From Gemmatimonadaceae bacterium (GTDB lineage Bacteria > Gemmatimonadota > Gemmatimonadetes > Gemmatimonadales > Gemmatimonadaceae), in contig JAHBVS010000001.1 in assembly GCA_019637445.1 (NCBI GenBank), forward strand, positions 124,001-188,000: a DNA stretch of 64,000 bases, in the 5' to 3' direction. Below, piece by piece: positions 8,793 to 17,326 of this stretch (its first letter is position 1; every line of letters begins with the position of its first letter). The notes beneath the pieces are model-generated. The model worked only from the letters and a program-made list of their open reading frames with translations. It was not told the origin of the DNA and did no database searches. Both the position numbers and the translations under genes were made by a program.

Positions 8793-9968
8793 CTACTCCC
8801 CGCCGAACCACCCCATCACGAGCCGCTTCAGATCGTTGAACGTCACCGTCACGAACAGCGCCAGAATCGCCACCAACCCAATCCGCGCGTACCACTCGCG
8901 GACCATCTCCGGCAGCGGACGCCGGATCGCGCCCTCGACCACGTTCAGCACGATCTGCCCGCCGTCCAGCAGCGGGATCGGCAGCAGGTTGAGGATCGCG
9001 AGGTTGATACTGAGGAACGCCACAAGCGCCCACACGTTCTCAAGCCCGCCGGACTGCGCCGCTGACACACTGGCCCGCGCAATCTCCACCGGCCCGCCGA
9101 GCTGTGTCACTGACACGCTGCCGCGGAACAGTCCGCCCAACACTTGGATGACGCTGCCACCCATCGCCCAGGTGGCATTCCAGCCAGCCACCACCGCCCG
9201 ATCAATGGCGATCCGCTCGCGCGCGGGTGTCGCGCGCACACCGATTCCGATGCGCCCCACCGTCTCCGGCGCGCCAGTGATTGTACTCGGCACCTCCGCA
9301 GACTCCGGCGTCATGCGGAAGGTGAGCTTCTCACCGCCGCGCGTGACCGTCAGTTCGATCTCACGGCCCGGCGCCGCCGACACCGCGGCCAGCAACTCGT
9401 CCCAGCGGTCGATGGCGACGCCATCGATGGCGGTGACGCTGTCACCGGTCATCATCCCAGCGAGCGCGGCAGGTCGATCCTCGACGACCTGATCAACCAC
9501 AGGCGGCAGGTAGCCCTGCCCGTACCAAGCGAAGATACCGATCGACACGATCAGCGCGAGCACAACGTTCATGAAGACGCCCGCCAGCATGATGACCAGC
9601 CGCTTGTACAGCGGCTTGCTCTCGAACCAGCGGTCCTCGGGGATCGGCAGCGGACCGTGCGGGATCATCGAGTGCTCATCCCAGTGCTTGGACCGCTCCA
9701 CCGGCTGCTCGTCGCGCAGCTCGGGCCCGCCCTCAAGCGCCGAGGCCTGCTCGTCCTCACGCGAGGCCATGCGCACGTAGCCGCCGATCGGTAGTGCGCT
9801 GATGGCGTACTCCGTCTCGCCGCGGCGGAAGCTCCACACCGGCTTGCCCCAGCCCAGCGAGAAGCGTGGCGCGTACACGCCGGCCCACTTGGCCGCGAGA
9901 AAATGTCCCAGCTCGTGCACGAAGATCACGAGCCCCAAGACGAGTAGCGGTGCCAGCCAGCTGAGCAT
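8793..9968 (-). CDS. rseP: Site-2 intramembrane zinc protease RseP
   Basis: Inner-membrane metalloprotease that cleaves anti-sigma factors and signal-peptide remnants within the membrane. Visible: HELGH at residues 18-22 in the first transmembrane helix, a PDZ domain around 150-210 (LPPVVDQVVEDRPAALAGMM), and the second active-site motif LLPIPLLDGG near 340. Four transmembrane segments are apparent. The 391-residue length is typical for the one-PDZ form. Its ATG overlaps the dxr stop (TGATG), ending the translation/isoprenoid gene run. Confidence 0.95.
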   Translation of the reverse strand: MLSWLAPLLVLGLVIFVHELGHFLAAKWAGVYAPRFSLGWGKPVWSFRRGETEYAISALPIGGYVRMASREDEQASALEGGPELRDEQPVERSKHWDEHSMIPHGPLPIPEDRWFESKPLYKRLVIMLAGVFMNVVLALIVSIGIFAWYGQGYLPPVVDQVVEDRPAALAGMMTGDSVTAIDGVAIDRWDELLAAVSAAPGREIELTVTRGGEKLTFRMTPESAEVPSTITGAPETVGRIGIGVRATPARERIAIDRAVVAGWNATWAMGGSVIQVLGGLFRGSVSVTQLGGPVEIARASVSAAQSGGLENVWALVAFLSINLAILNLLPIPLLDGGQIVLNVVEGAIRRPLPEMVREWYARIGLVAILALFVTVTFNDLKRLVMGWFGGE

Positions 9969-11209
9969 CAGTCCCTGAACTCCTCAACGGTGAAACGCGC
10001 CGCCGCATCGGCGGCGCGCAACTGCTCCAGTGTATCGCCCGGCAGGCCCGCGTGGCGTGTGAGCGCCGCATCGATGGCCGACGGGATCTTCACAAAGTCC
10101 AGCGAGCCGGCAATCACCCGCGCCACCGCCGCCTCATTGGCGGCGTTGAACACCGCCGGTGCTGCCCCGCCCTTTGCGCCCGCCGCGATACCCAAGCCAA
10201 GCGTCGGAAACGCATCGTGTCGCACCGCCTCAAACGTCAGCGGCGACGACGCGATGGGATCGAAGCGTGGTACGCCCGCGTCGACGAGCCGTTCCGGGTA
10301 GGTCATTGCGTACAACACGGGAAGCTCCATCGAAGGAACCCCCAACTGCGCCAGCACGCTCCCGTCCTCGAACTCGACCATCGAGTGCACGATGCTCTGC
10401 GGGTGCACCACGACCTCGACCTTCGAATACGGAATGCCGAACAACACGTGTGCTTCGATCACTTCCAGCGCCTTGTTGGCCAAGGACGCCGAGTCGATAG
10501 TGATCTTCTTGCCCATCGCCCAGGTGGGGTGGTTCAAGGCATCCGTGACCTTCGCTGCACGGATACGCTCAGTCTCCCAGGTACGGAAAGGACCGCCTGA
10601 GGCGGTGATCACGAACCGCTTCACACCCTGTACGGGGAGCAGCGCGTGATCGGTTTCGCCTTCTGAGGAAGCGACGGCACCGGTAGCGCCCGCCGCCGCG
10701 GCGCCCACGCGCCCGGCGAGGCACTGGAGCAGCGCCGAGTGTTCCGAGTCTACGGGAATCACGGCACCGCCGTGCTCGTGCTGGGCGCGTTGCACCAGCG
10801 CACCGCCAACCACCAGCGACTCCTTGTTCGCCAAGGCCACGCGCTTGCCGGCGTTGAGCGCTGCGAGAGTAGCCTCAAGCCCCGCCGCACCAACAACGGC
10901 GTTGAGCACGATGTTCGCTTCGGGATGCTGCGCCGCCTCGACGAGACAGTCGCTCCCCGAGCACCACCCGCTCGGCAGCCCACGACCCCGCGGCTCCACC
11001 AATCCGACGAACGCCGGCCGCCAGCGCTCGACCGCCGTGGCGAGTGCGTCCGCGTTGCCGTGCGCCGTCATCGCTACGAATCGGAAGCGCTCGGGATGCC
11101 GTGCCACCACCCGCTGCGCCGTCTCGCCGATGCTGCCCGTAGCGCCCAGGAGCGCGATGCCCTGCGGCGCGGCGTCGGCTCGCCGCGCGTCCTGCCCAGC
11201 GCGACTCAC
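9968..11209 (-). CDS. dxr: 1-deoxy-D-xylulose 5-phosphate reductoisomerase
   Basis: Second enzyme of the MEP isoprenoid pathway, converting DXP to MEP with NADPH. Seen: GATGSIGETAQ near residue 23, NKESLVVGG, the flexible-loop region TASGGPFR, and the metal/substrate segment KITIDSASLANKALEVIEAH. 413 residues, slightly long because of an Ala/Gly-rich insertion near 175-190. GTG start overlapping the cdsA stop as GTGA. The pathway's first enzyme, dxs, is also in this window at 59.6-61.5 kb. Confidence 0.96.
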   Translation of the reverse strand: MSRAGQDARRADAAPQGIALLGATGSIGETAQRVVARHPERFRFVAMTAHGNADALATAVERWRPAFVGLVEPRGRGLPSGWCSGSDCLVEAAQHPEANIVLNAVVGAAGLEATLAALNAGKRVALANKESLVVGGALVQRAQHEHGGAVIPVDSEHSALLQCLAGRVGAAAAGATGAVASSEGETDHALLPVQGVKRFVITASGGPFRTWETERIRAAKVTDALNHPTWAMGKKITIDSASLANKALEVIEAHVLFGIPYSKVEVVVHPQSIVHSMVEFEDGSVLAQLGVPSMELPVLYAMTYPERLVDAGVPRFDPIASSPLTFEAVRHDAFPTLGLGIAAGAKGGAAPAVFNAANEAAVARVIAGSLDFVKIPSAIDAALTRHAGLPGDTLEQLRAADAAARFTVEEFRD

Positions 11210-12060
11210 GCCGCCACCACGAGCAGGACTTCAAGCATCACATACGCGATGGGCACGGTGAACAGCAGCGAGTCCACGCGGTCCAACACGCCGCCGTGCC
11301 CGGGAATCAACGCCGAGGAGTCCTTCACGCCGGCCTGCCGCTTGAGCATCGACTCCACGAGATCGCCGACCTGCGCCGCCACGCTCATCGCGATGCCGAA
11401 CACCAGCACGCCCCAGAGGCGCATGCCGAGTCCCGCGAAGGGCACGAGCACGAACTGGACGATGGCCCAGGTCGCGACCACAGTGGTGCCAAGCGCGCCC
11501 CAGGCTCCCGCCCAGGTCTTTCCGGGGCTCACACTGGGCATGAGCTTCTTCTTGCCGAAGCGCTTGCCGAAGAAGAACGCCCCGCTGTCGTTGAGCCAGG
11601 TCAGCACCACCGGCAACGCCACCAGCAGCGAGCCCGCCAGCGCCGTCACGGCGAAGCGGTGATAGCGCAGCGCGTACACAAAGGCGAGCATGCCGCCCGT
11701 GTACCAGACGCCAAACAGCGTCGTCGCCACGGCCTCGATGGGCCGCCCCTCGCTCCCACGGCGCCACAGCGCCATCGAGAGCAGCACCGGCACCAGCATC
11801 GCGATCCAGGCAATGCCCGGCACGGCGTATCCCAACCGCACCGCGTGCAGCATGATAGGAATCAGCGCCGAGAGCACGATCGTCCACTTCGACATCGGCC
11901 TCGTGCCCGCAGCCTCGGCCAGGCGCGCATACTCCCAGGCGCCCAGCGCGGCTGCAATGGAGAGGAGCACGGTCAGCGGCGCGCCGCCCGCCCATACACA
12001 CCACGCCACGACCGGGATCGCAGCGACCGCGAACGCGACTCGCTTGGCGAACTCGCTCAC
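11206..12060 (-). CDS. cdsA: Phosphatidate cytidylyltransferase
   Basis: Inner-membrane enzyme making CDP-diacylglycerol from phosphatidic acid and CTP for phospholipid synthesis. 284 residues with about eight hydrophobic helices. The family signature is clear near the C-terminus: SMLKRQAGVKDSSALIPGHG, then GVLDRVDS, including the metal-binding aspartates. GTG start, 10 bases after the uppS stop. Part of the uppS-cdsA-dxr-rseP run conserved in many bacteria. Confidence 0.95.
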   Translation of the reverse strand: MSEFAKRVAFAVAAIPVVAWCVWAGGAPLTVLLSIAAALGAWEYARLAEAAGTRPMSKWTIVLSALIPIMLHAVRLGYAVPGIAWIAMLVPVLLSMALWRRGSEGRPIEAVATTLFGVWYTGGMLAFVYALRYHRFAVTALAGSLLVALPVVLTWLNDSGAFFFGKRFGKKKLMPSVSPGKTWAGAWGALGTTVVATWAIVQFVLVPFAGLGMRLWGVLVFGIAMSVAAQVGDLVESMLKRQAGVKDSSALIPGHGGVLDRVDSLLFTVPIAYVMLEVLLVVAA

Positions 12061-12070
12061 GCGTCGGTCC

Positions 12071-12814
12071 TCAGACCGCGACCTTGCCGAACCGCCGGTC
12101 GCGCTGTTGGAAGTCGAGGATGGCCTCGTACAGGTTGGCGCGCGAGAAGTCAGGCCACAGCACCGGCGAGATGAACAGCTCGGTGTAGGCCAACTGCCAG
12201 AGCAGGAAGTTGGAGATGCGCTGCTCGCCCGAGGTGCGGATCAACAGGTCCGGATCCGGGCAGCCCACCGTCAACAGCTGCGAGGCGAACAACTCCTGGT
12301 CCACCTGCTCCGGCTTCAGCGCACCCGCCGCCACCTGCTCGGCGATCTTCTGCGCCGCGCGCGTCAGTTCGGCGCGCGAGCCGTACGAGATGAACAGGTT
12401 GAGCGTGAGCTTCGTGTTGCCCGCCGTCTGCGACACCACGCGGTCCACGGCGGCACGCGCCGCGGGTACCAGGCGCTCGAGCTCGCCGATGACCTGCACG
12501 CGCACGCCCTGACGCTCCAACTCGTCGGCTTCGCGCTGGATGTACTCCTCCAGCAGCGACATCAGCGCCGTCACTTCGCCAGCGGGGCGCTGCCAGTTCT
12601 CCTGCGAGAACGCGAACAGCGAGAGCGCCTCGAGCCCGACTTCCAGCGCGCCTTCCACCACCTCGCGCACCGCCTTCATGCCATTCCGGTGGCCGATGGG
12701 CCGCGGCAGCATCCGCTCGCGCGCCCAGCGCCCGTTGCCATCCATGATGATGGCCACGTGCCGGGGGACCACGCCGTGCAGGCGGATCTTGGCGAGTAGG
12801 TCGGCGGGGCTCAT
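12071..12814 (-). CDS. uppS: Undecaprenyl (polyprenyl) diphosphate synthase
   Basis: Cis-prenyltransferase producing the C55 lipid carrier for cell-wall and surface-polymer synthesis. 247 residues. The catalytic Asp and phosphate-binding loop are in HVAIIMDGNGRWARER, followed by GHRNGMKAV, LFAFSQENWQRP, and the C-terminal PDLLIRTSGEQRISNFLLWQ segment. ATG start. It follows frr and precedes cdsA in the same operon. Confidence 0.97.
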   Translation of the reverse strand: MSPADLLAKIRLHGVVPRHVAIIMDGNGRWARERMLPRPIGHRNGMKAVREVVEGALEVGLEALSLFAFSQENWQRPAGEVTALMSLLEEYIQREADELERQGVRVQVIGELERLVPAARAAVDRVVSQTAGNTKLTLNLFISYGSRAELTRAAQKIAEQVAAGALKPEQVDQELFASQLLTVGCPDPDLLIRTSGEQRISNFLLWQLAYTELFISPVLWPDFSRANLYEAILDFQQRDRRFGKVAV

Positions 12815-12836
12815 GGCCTGTTCCGAGGGCGCGCCC

Positions 12837-13391
12837 TCAGACCTCCATAATCTCCGCTTCCTTCGCCTTCATCACCGCGTCGATCTTCGCGATCTCCTCG
12901 TCGTGCAGCTTCTGCAGGTCCTTCTCGGCGTGCTTCACCTCGTCCTCGGACACGCCGCTCAGCTTCTTGAGCAGGTCGCGCGCATGCGTGCGCGCGTGAC
13001 GCACCGCAATGCGACCGTCCTCGGCGTACTTGTGCAGCATCTTTGCCAATTCTTTGCGACGCTGCTCGTTCATCGCCGGCAGCGGCACGCGGATCTGGTG
13101 ACCCTGCACCGCCGGGTCCAGGCCGAGGTTCGACTCGCGGATCGCCTTCTCCACCGCCTTCACCTGGCCCTTGTCGAAGGGCGTGACGAGCAGCAGGCGC
13201 GGCTCCGGCGCCGAGACGTTGGCCACCTGGTTCATCTGCATCAACTGGCCGTACATCTCGACCTTCACCGTGTCGAGCATGGCCGGGCTGGCCTTGCCGG
13301 AACGCACGGACGAGAACTCGCGCTTGGCGGCCTCGACGCCCTTCTCCATGCCGCTGCGGGCGTCCTTCAGGATCGTTGCGGTATCGCTCAT
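12837..13391 (-). CDS. frr: Ribosome recycling factor
   Basis: Splits post-termination ribosomes together with EF-G. 184 residues, the usual length; mostly helical. Recognisable stretches: [20 protein letters not shown], the region around [18 protein letters not shown], and [18 protein letters not shown]. The ATG overlaps the pyrH stop (ATGA), so it should be translated by coupling with pyrH, the standard neighbour. Confidence 0.97.
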   Translation of the reverse strand: MSDTATILKDARSGMEKGVEAAKREFSSVRSGKASPAMLDTVKVEMYGQLMQMNQVANVSAPEPRLLLVTPFDKGQVKAVEKAIRESNLGLDPAVQGHQIRVPLPAMNEQRRKELAKMLHKYAEDGRIAVRHARTHARDLLKKLSGVSEDEVKHAEKDLQKLHDEEIAKIDAVMKAKEAEIMEV

Positions 13392-14098
13392 TGTACGAGA
13401 GTCCCCACGGCCTCGCCCCGCAACGCGGCGGCGACGACGCCCTTTGTGTGGATGTTCAGGACGATGAGCGGGAGGTTGTTCTCCTTGCAGAGCGTGATGG
13501 CCGTGTGGTCCATCACCTTGAGCTCCTTGCTCACGACGTCCATATGGGAGATTTGATCGAACTTCTTGGCGTTGGGATCCTGCTTGGGGTCGGCGCTGTA
13601 GACGCCGTCCACGCTGGTCGCCTTGATGATGACGTCGGCCTTCATCTGGATGGCGCGCAGCACGGCGGCGGTGTCCGTCGAGAAATACGGGTTGCCGGTG
13701 CCGGCCGCGAAGATCACGGCGCGCCCCTTCTCCAGGTGCCGCATGGCGCGGCGGCGGATGAACGGCTCGGCGACCTCTTCCATCCGGATCGCCGTCATCA
13801 CACGGGTGTCGAGCCCTTCGCGCTCCAGCACGTCCTGGAAGGCGAGGGCGTTGATCACCGTGCCGAGCATGCCCATGTAATCCGCGGAGACGCGGTCCAT
13901 CCCCATCTTCGAGATCTGCGACCCGCGGACGATGTTGCCGCCGCCGATCACCATCCCCACCTGCGCGCCGAGGTCGCTGATGGCCTTTACTTGGCGCGCG
14001 AACTCGCGGATGGTCTCGAAGTCGAAACCGAAGCCGCGCTCTCCGGCGAGGGCCTCGCCGGAGAGCTTGAGGAGGACTCTGGGATACTTGAGCGTCAT
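13388..14098 (-). CDS. pyrH: UMP kinase
   Basis: Hexameric amino-acid-kinase-fold enzyme phosphorylating UMP to UDP. 236 residues. Seen: [38 protein letters not shown], the nucleotide region [18 protein letters not shown], and [23 protein letters not shown] start 14 bases after tsf. Position between tsf and frr is the conserved order. Confidence 0.97.
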   Translation of the reverse strand: MTLKYPRVLLKLSGEALAGERGFGFDFETIREFARQVKAISDLGAQVGMVIGGGNIVRGSQISKMGMDRVSADYMGMLGTVINALAFQDVLEREGLDTRVMTAIRMEEVAEPFIRRRAMRHLEKGRAVIFAAGTGNPYFSTDTAAVLRAIQMKADVIIKATSVDGVYSADPKQDPNAKKFDQISHMDVVSKELKVMDHTAITLCKENNLPLIVLNIHTKGVVAAALRGEAVGTLVQ

Positions 14099-14112
14099 CG
14101 CGTGGGCGAGGC

Positions 14113-15012
14113 TCAGGCCTCGCCCATCTTGAAGCGCGCGAAGCGCTTCACGGCCAGCGGCTGACCCGCCGCCTTCGCCGTCGATGCCACCAGATCGCCG
14201 ATGGTCTGCTTGTCGTCGCGCACCCAGGGCTGACCGAGCAGCGTGATCTCGCCGAGCAGCTTGGCGATGCGGCCCTCGACCATCTTCTCGGCGATCGCCT
14301 GCGGCTTGCCGCTCTCGACGGCCTGGGCCACGAAGATCTCGCGCTCCTTGGCCAGGTAGTCGGCGCTGACGCCATCCTTGTCGACCGCAAGCGCCACCGT
14401 CGGCACGCCCGCGGCCACGTGCTCGGCCACCGACTTGCCCAGCTCCTTGGCCTGCTCGCCATCGCCGCCGACGATCTCCGCGATCACGCCGGCCTTGCCG
14501 TTGAAGTGCAGGTAGCTGCCCACCGTGCCGGCCGTGGTGAAGCGCGCCACGCGGCGCAGCTCCACCTTCTCGCCGGTCTTGGCGGAGGCGGCCTTCACGA
14601 TGTCACCGACGGTGCGACCAGCCTCGAGCGACCAGTTGGTGCCGAGGTAGGCGCCGTCGGCGCCGACGGTCACGAGGCCGTCCACGGAGGCGTCCTGCCC
14701 GACGTGCTGGGCCATCTGCTTGGACAGCGCGACGAACTCGTCGTTGCGGCCCACGAAGTCCGTCTCGCAGTTGAGCTCGATCATCGCGGCCGTCTTGCCG
14801 TCCGGCGAGTTCCAGATCACGATCTGGCCCTCGGAGGCGGCGCGGTCGGCGCGCTTGTCGGCCTTGGCGATGCCCTTCTTGCGCAGGATGTCCACGGCGG
14901 CGTTCATGTCGCCGTTGGCCTCCTCGAGGGCCTTCTTGCAATCCATCATCCCCGCGCCCGTGCGGGCCCGGAGCTCGGCGACGTCCTTGGCACTGATCTG
15001 CGTGGCAGCCAT
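14113..15012 (-). CDS. tsf: Elongation factor Ts
   Basis: Nucleotide exchange factor for EF-Tu. 299 residues. The N-terminal UBA-like domain ([20 protein letters not shown]) and the TDFVGRN motif that touches EF-Tu ([13 protein letters not shown]) are both present. Two dimerisation subdomains follow. ATG start. A TACCTTTC box about 80 bases upstream resembles the -10 boxes of other genes here, but no good -35 is seen, so cotranscription with rpsB is equally likely. Confidence 0.97.
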   Translation of the reverse strand: MAATQISAKDVAELRARTGAGMMDCKKALEEANGDMNAAVDILRKKGIAKADKRADRAASEGQIVIWNSPDGKTAAMIELNCETDFVGRNDEFVALSKQMAQHVGQDASVDGLVTVGADGAYLGTNWSLEAGRTVGDIVKAASAKTGEKVELRRVARFTTAGTVGSYLHFNGKAGVIAEIVGGDGEQAKELGKSVAEHVAAGVPTVALAVDKDGVSADYLAKEREIFVAQAVESGKPQAIAEKMVEGRIAKLLGEITLLGQPWVRDDKQTIGDLVASTAKAAGQPLAVKRFARFKMGEA

Positions 15013-15134
15013 ATGTCTCTCAGGTGTGTTGCGTATGTGTGTGGAATCGCCGCCGGGAGCCTGCTGCGACTCGACCGGCGGCGAACGAAAGGTACTGCTG
15101 GACGCGGGCTTGGACTACAGCGCGCGGGTGCCGG

Positions 15135-16043
15135 TTACTCTGCCGATGCTTCCCCTTCAGCGTCGCCACCCTCGGCGGCCTCACCGGCCTCCGCGCCGCC
15201 CTTGAGGCGGGCCGCGATGGCTTCCGGCTTGGCCCGACGGCGCCGCGGACGGCGCTTGCGGCCGCGCTCGTCGTCGCCGCTGCGGTCACGCTCGGTGCCG
15301 CGCTCGGACGACCACGTGGTGGCCTCACCCGACTCCTCGACCTCGGGACGGGTCGGCGCCTCGCGACGGGCCTCGGCGATGGTGTCGGCCAGGGCGCGCG
15401 TGATCAGCTCCACGGAGCGGATGGCGTCGTCGTTGCCGGCGATCGGGACCGAGATGAGGTCCGGGTCCGAGTTGGTGTCGCAGATGGCGATGATCGGGAT
15501 GCCAAGCTTGTTGGCCTCGTCCACCGCGATGCGCTCCTTCTTGGCGTCCACGACGAACATCAGGCCCGGCAGACGGCCGAGCGACTTGATGCCCGCGAGG
15601 TTCTTCGAGAGCTTGTCGCGCTGACGGGACATCATCAGCTGTTCCTTCTTCGTGTAGTTCTCGAAGGCGCCGCCTTCCTGCGAGCCGGCCTCGAGCTCCT
15701 TGAGCTTGCGGATCTGCTTCTTGACCGTGGCGAAGTTGGTCAGCAGGCCGCCGAGCCAGCGCTCGGTGATGTGCATCGAGCCCGAACGCTCCGCCTCGGA
15801 CGAGACGATGGCGGCGAGCTGCTGCTTGGTGCAGACGAAGAGGACCTGCTCACCGCGCATGACGACGGCGCGGGCGAGTTCCTTGGCCTTCTCGATCTGG
15901 GCGACCGTCTTCTGCAGGTCGATGATGTGGATCCCGTTGCGCTCCGCGAAGATGAAGCGGCGCATCTTGGGGTTCCAACGGCGGGTCTGGTGGCCGAAGT
16001 GGACACCGGCCTTGAGGAGTTCGTCGAGCGAGGGAGTAGACAT
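15135..16043 (-). CDS. rpsB: 30S ribosomal protein S2 with acidic/basic C-terminal extension
   Basis: 302 residues against about 240 in E. coli. The core runs from LLKAGVHFGHQTRRWNPKM through RLPGLMFVVDAKKERIAV and IPIIAICDTNSDPD. Beyond residue about 230 there is a low-complexity tail: a stretch of Glu/Arg, a very basic block (GRKRRPRRRRAKPEA) and an acidic Ala/Glu/Gly end. Such tails vary between phyla and are probably disordered. Followed by tsf after a 122-base gap; preceded by the heptamer repeat. Confidence 0.97.
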   Translation of the reverse strand: MSTPSLDELLKAGVHFGHQTRRWNPKMRRFIFAERNGIHIIDLQKTVAQIEKAKELARAVVMRGEQVLFVCTKQQLAAIVSSEAERSGSMHITERWLGGLLTNFATVKKQIRKLKELEAGSQEGGAFENYTKKEQLMMSRQRDKLSKNLAGIKSLGRLPGLMFVVDAKKERIAVDEANKLGIPIIAICDTNSDPDLISVPIAGNDDAIRSVELITRALADTIAEARREAPTRPEVEESGEATTWSSERGTERDRSGDDERGRKRRPRRRRAKPEAIAARLKGGAEAGEAAEGGDAEGEASAE

Positions 16044-16147
16044 TTTTCGTGTTGGTTTGGACGTTGCCGCGCTTCAACGCTCGTCCTTCACTGCGCTCGG
16101 ATGGCGCAGCACCGAAGGGGAGCTCGGCTTGGCTGTGAGATTTGGAC

Positions 16148-16231
16148 TACAACTACAACTGCAGTGGTGAGTCATGAGTTGTGAGGTGTGTGGCGTTTCA
16201 CTTACGACTCACAACTCACAACTCATAACTG
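16148..16231. repeat. Heptamer-based inverted repeat element, copy 2
   Basis: Between rpsI and rpsB. The left arm (16162-16185) reads GTGAGTCATGAGTTGTGAG. The right arm (16201-16231) is built from ACAACTC units with a 7-base period and ends in CATAACTG. The arms are close to reverse complements around a loop of about 15 bases. The same units form the element at 1142-1278. It could act as a transcript hairpin separating the two ribosomal operons, or be a small mobile or DNA-structural repeat. Confidence 0.75.
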
Positions 16232-16239
16232 CCGTTTGA

Positions 16240-16632
16240 CTATCGCTTGCTGAACTGGAACCGCTTACGCGCCTTCGGACGACCCGGCTTCTTGCGCTCC
16301 ACCGCACGCGCATCGCGCGTGAGCAGGCCCAGGTCGCGGAGCTTCCGGCGGTGCTCCTCGTCGATCTTCACGAGGGCGCGGGAGATGGCGAGGCGCAGCG
16401 CACCGGCCTGGCCGGTCTGGCCGCCGCCGGTGAGGTTCGCCTTCACGTCATACGAGCCGAGCGTGTCGGTCGCCGTGAACGGCTGCTGGATCGCCGTCAC
16501 GAGGGCCGGGCGCGGGAAGTAGTCGCCCAAGGTGCGGCCGTTCAGGTCCCACTTGCCCGTGCCGGGGGTGAGATAGACGCGGCAGATGGCTTCCTTGCGG
16601 CGGCCGATGGTGTGGATCGTGTTCTCAGCCAT
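16240..16632 (-). CDS. rpsI: 30S ribosomal protein S9
   Basis: 130 residues, full length. The family pattern IGRRKEAICRVYLTPGTGKW opens the protein and it ends in the invariant C-terminal SKR that reaches the P-site tRNA. ATG start three bases after the rplM stop. The rplM-rpsI pair is nearly universal in bacteria. Confidence 0.98.
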   Translation of the reverse strand: MAENTIHTIGRRKEAICRVYLTPGTGKWDLNGRTLGDYFPRPALVTAIQQPFTATDTLGSYDVKANLTGGGQTGQAGALRLAISRALVKIDEEHRRKLRDLGLLTRDARAVERKKPGRPKARKRFQFSKR

Positions 16633-16635
16633 GGC

Positions 16636-17088
16636 TTACTTGGCCTCCGCCTTCGGGAAGGTCAGCGTCTCGGGCTTCTGGGCAGCGTGCGGGTGCTTCG
16701 CATCGGCGTAGACGCGCAGCTTGAGCCGCAGCTTCTGCCGACCGAGGGCGTTCTTCGGCAGCATGCCGTAGACGGCCTTCTCGATCACGCGCTCCGGGTG
16801 CTTCGAGAGCATCGACGCCAGCGGCGTGAAGCCCTCGTGGCCCATGTAGCCCGTGTGCTTGAAGTAGTTCTTCTGCTCGGCCTTGCGACCGGTGACGCGG
16901 ATCTTCGCCGCGTTGATGACGATCACGTTGTCCCCGGTATCCATGTGGGGCGTGAACATCGGCTTGTGCTTGCCGCGGATGATCCGCGCGACTTCGGTCG
17001 CGAGGCGACCGAGGACCAGTCCCTCGGCGTCGACGATGAACCACTTGGGCTCAAGGTCGGCCGGGGTGGCCGTGTACGTGCTACGCAT
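16636..17088 (-). CDS. rplM: 50S ribosomal protein L13
   Basis: 150 residues. Seen: [39 protein letters not shown], the [18 protein letters not shown] region, and [17 protein letters not shown] start. A well-formed predicted promoter lies about 90-120 bases upstream (17180-17210), leaving an untranslated leader of roughly 80 bases. First gene of the rplM-rpsI unit. Confidence 0.98.
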   Translation of the reverse strand: MRSTYTATPADLEPKWFIVDAEGLVLGRLATEVARIIRGKHKPMFTPHMDTGDNVIVINAAKIRVTGRKAEQKNYFKHTGYMGHEGFTPLASMLSKHPERVIEKAVYGMLPKNALGRQKLRLKLRVYADAKHPHAAQKPETLTFPKAEAK

Positions 17089-17179
17089 CGTGGTTGACCA
17101 ACTAGAGAGGTGCTACGCCTCACCGGTGCGGGATGCAACCCGGGTCTCGGCCCCCTTGCGGGTGTTTTCGGACAGTCTT

Positions 17180-17210
17180 GAAGGGTAAGGGGGACAGGGA
17201 CTTACGTCAA
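17180..17210 (-). promoter_or_regulatory. Predicted rplM-rpsI promoter
   Basis: On the minus strand TTGACG (17210-17205), exactly 17 bases, then TACCCTTC (17187-17180). It lies in the 238-base gap between rplM and the plug-like gene; that gap otherwise holds only a small hairpin at 17291-17315. Spacing and box type match the rpsA, rpsO and tRNA-Gly promoters. Confidence 0.6.
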
Positions 17211-17290
17211 CTGGGCGGACCGAGATTAGAGGTCCCGGCGGGGGAGTGGTTTCGGGGTGGCTCTGTACCCGCTGCCTGACCCGCGTGGCG

Positions 17291-17315
17291 CCCGAATTCC
17301 GGCCGCCAATTCGGG
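17291..17315 (-). other. Perfect 8-bp hairpin after the plug-like gene
   Basis: CCCGAATT and AATTCGGG arms surround a 9-base GC loop, 12 bases beyond the stop of the 17327-18442 gene. No run of U follows, so it is a weak terminator candidate or an mRNA-end stabiliser. Confidence 0.35.
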
Positions 17316-17326
17316 ATGCAGGGGCC

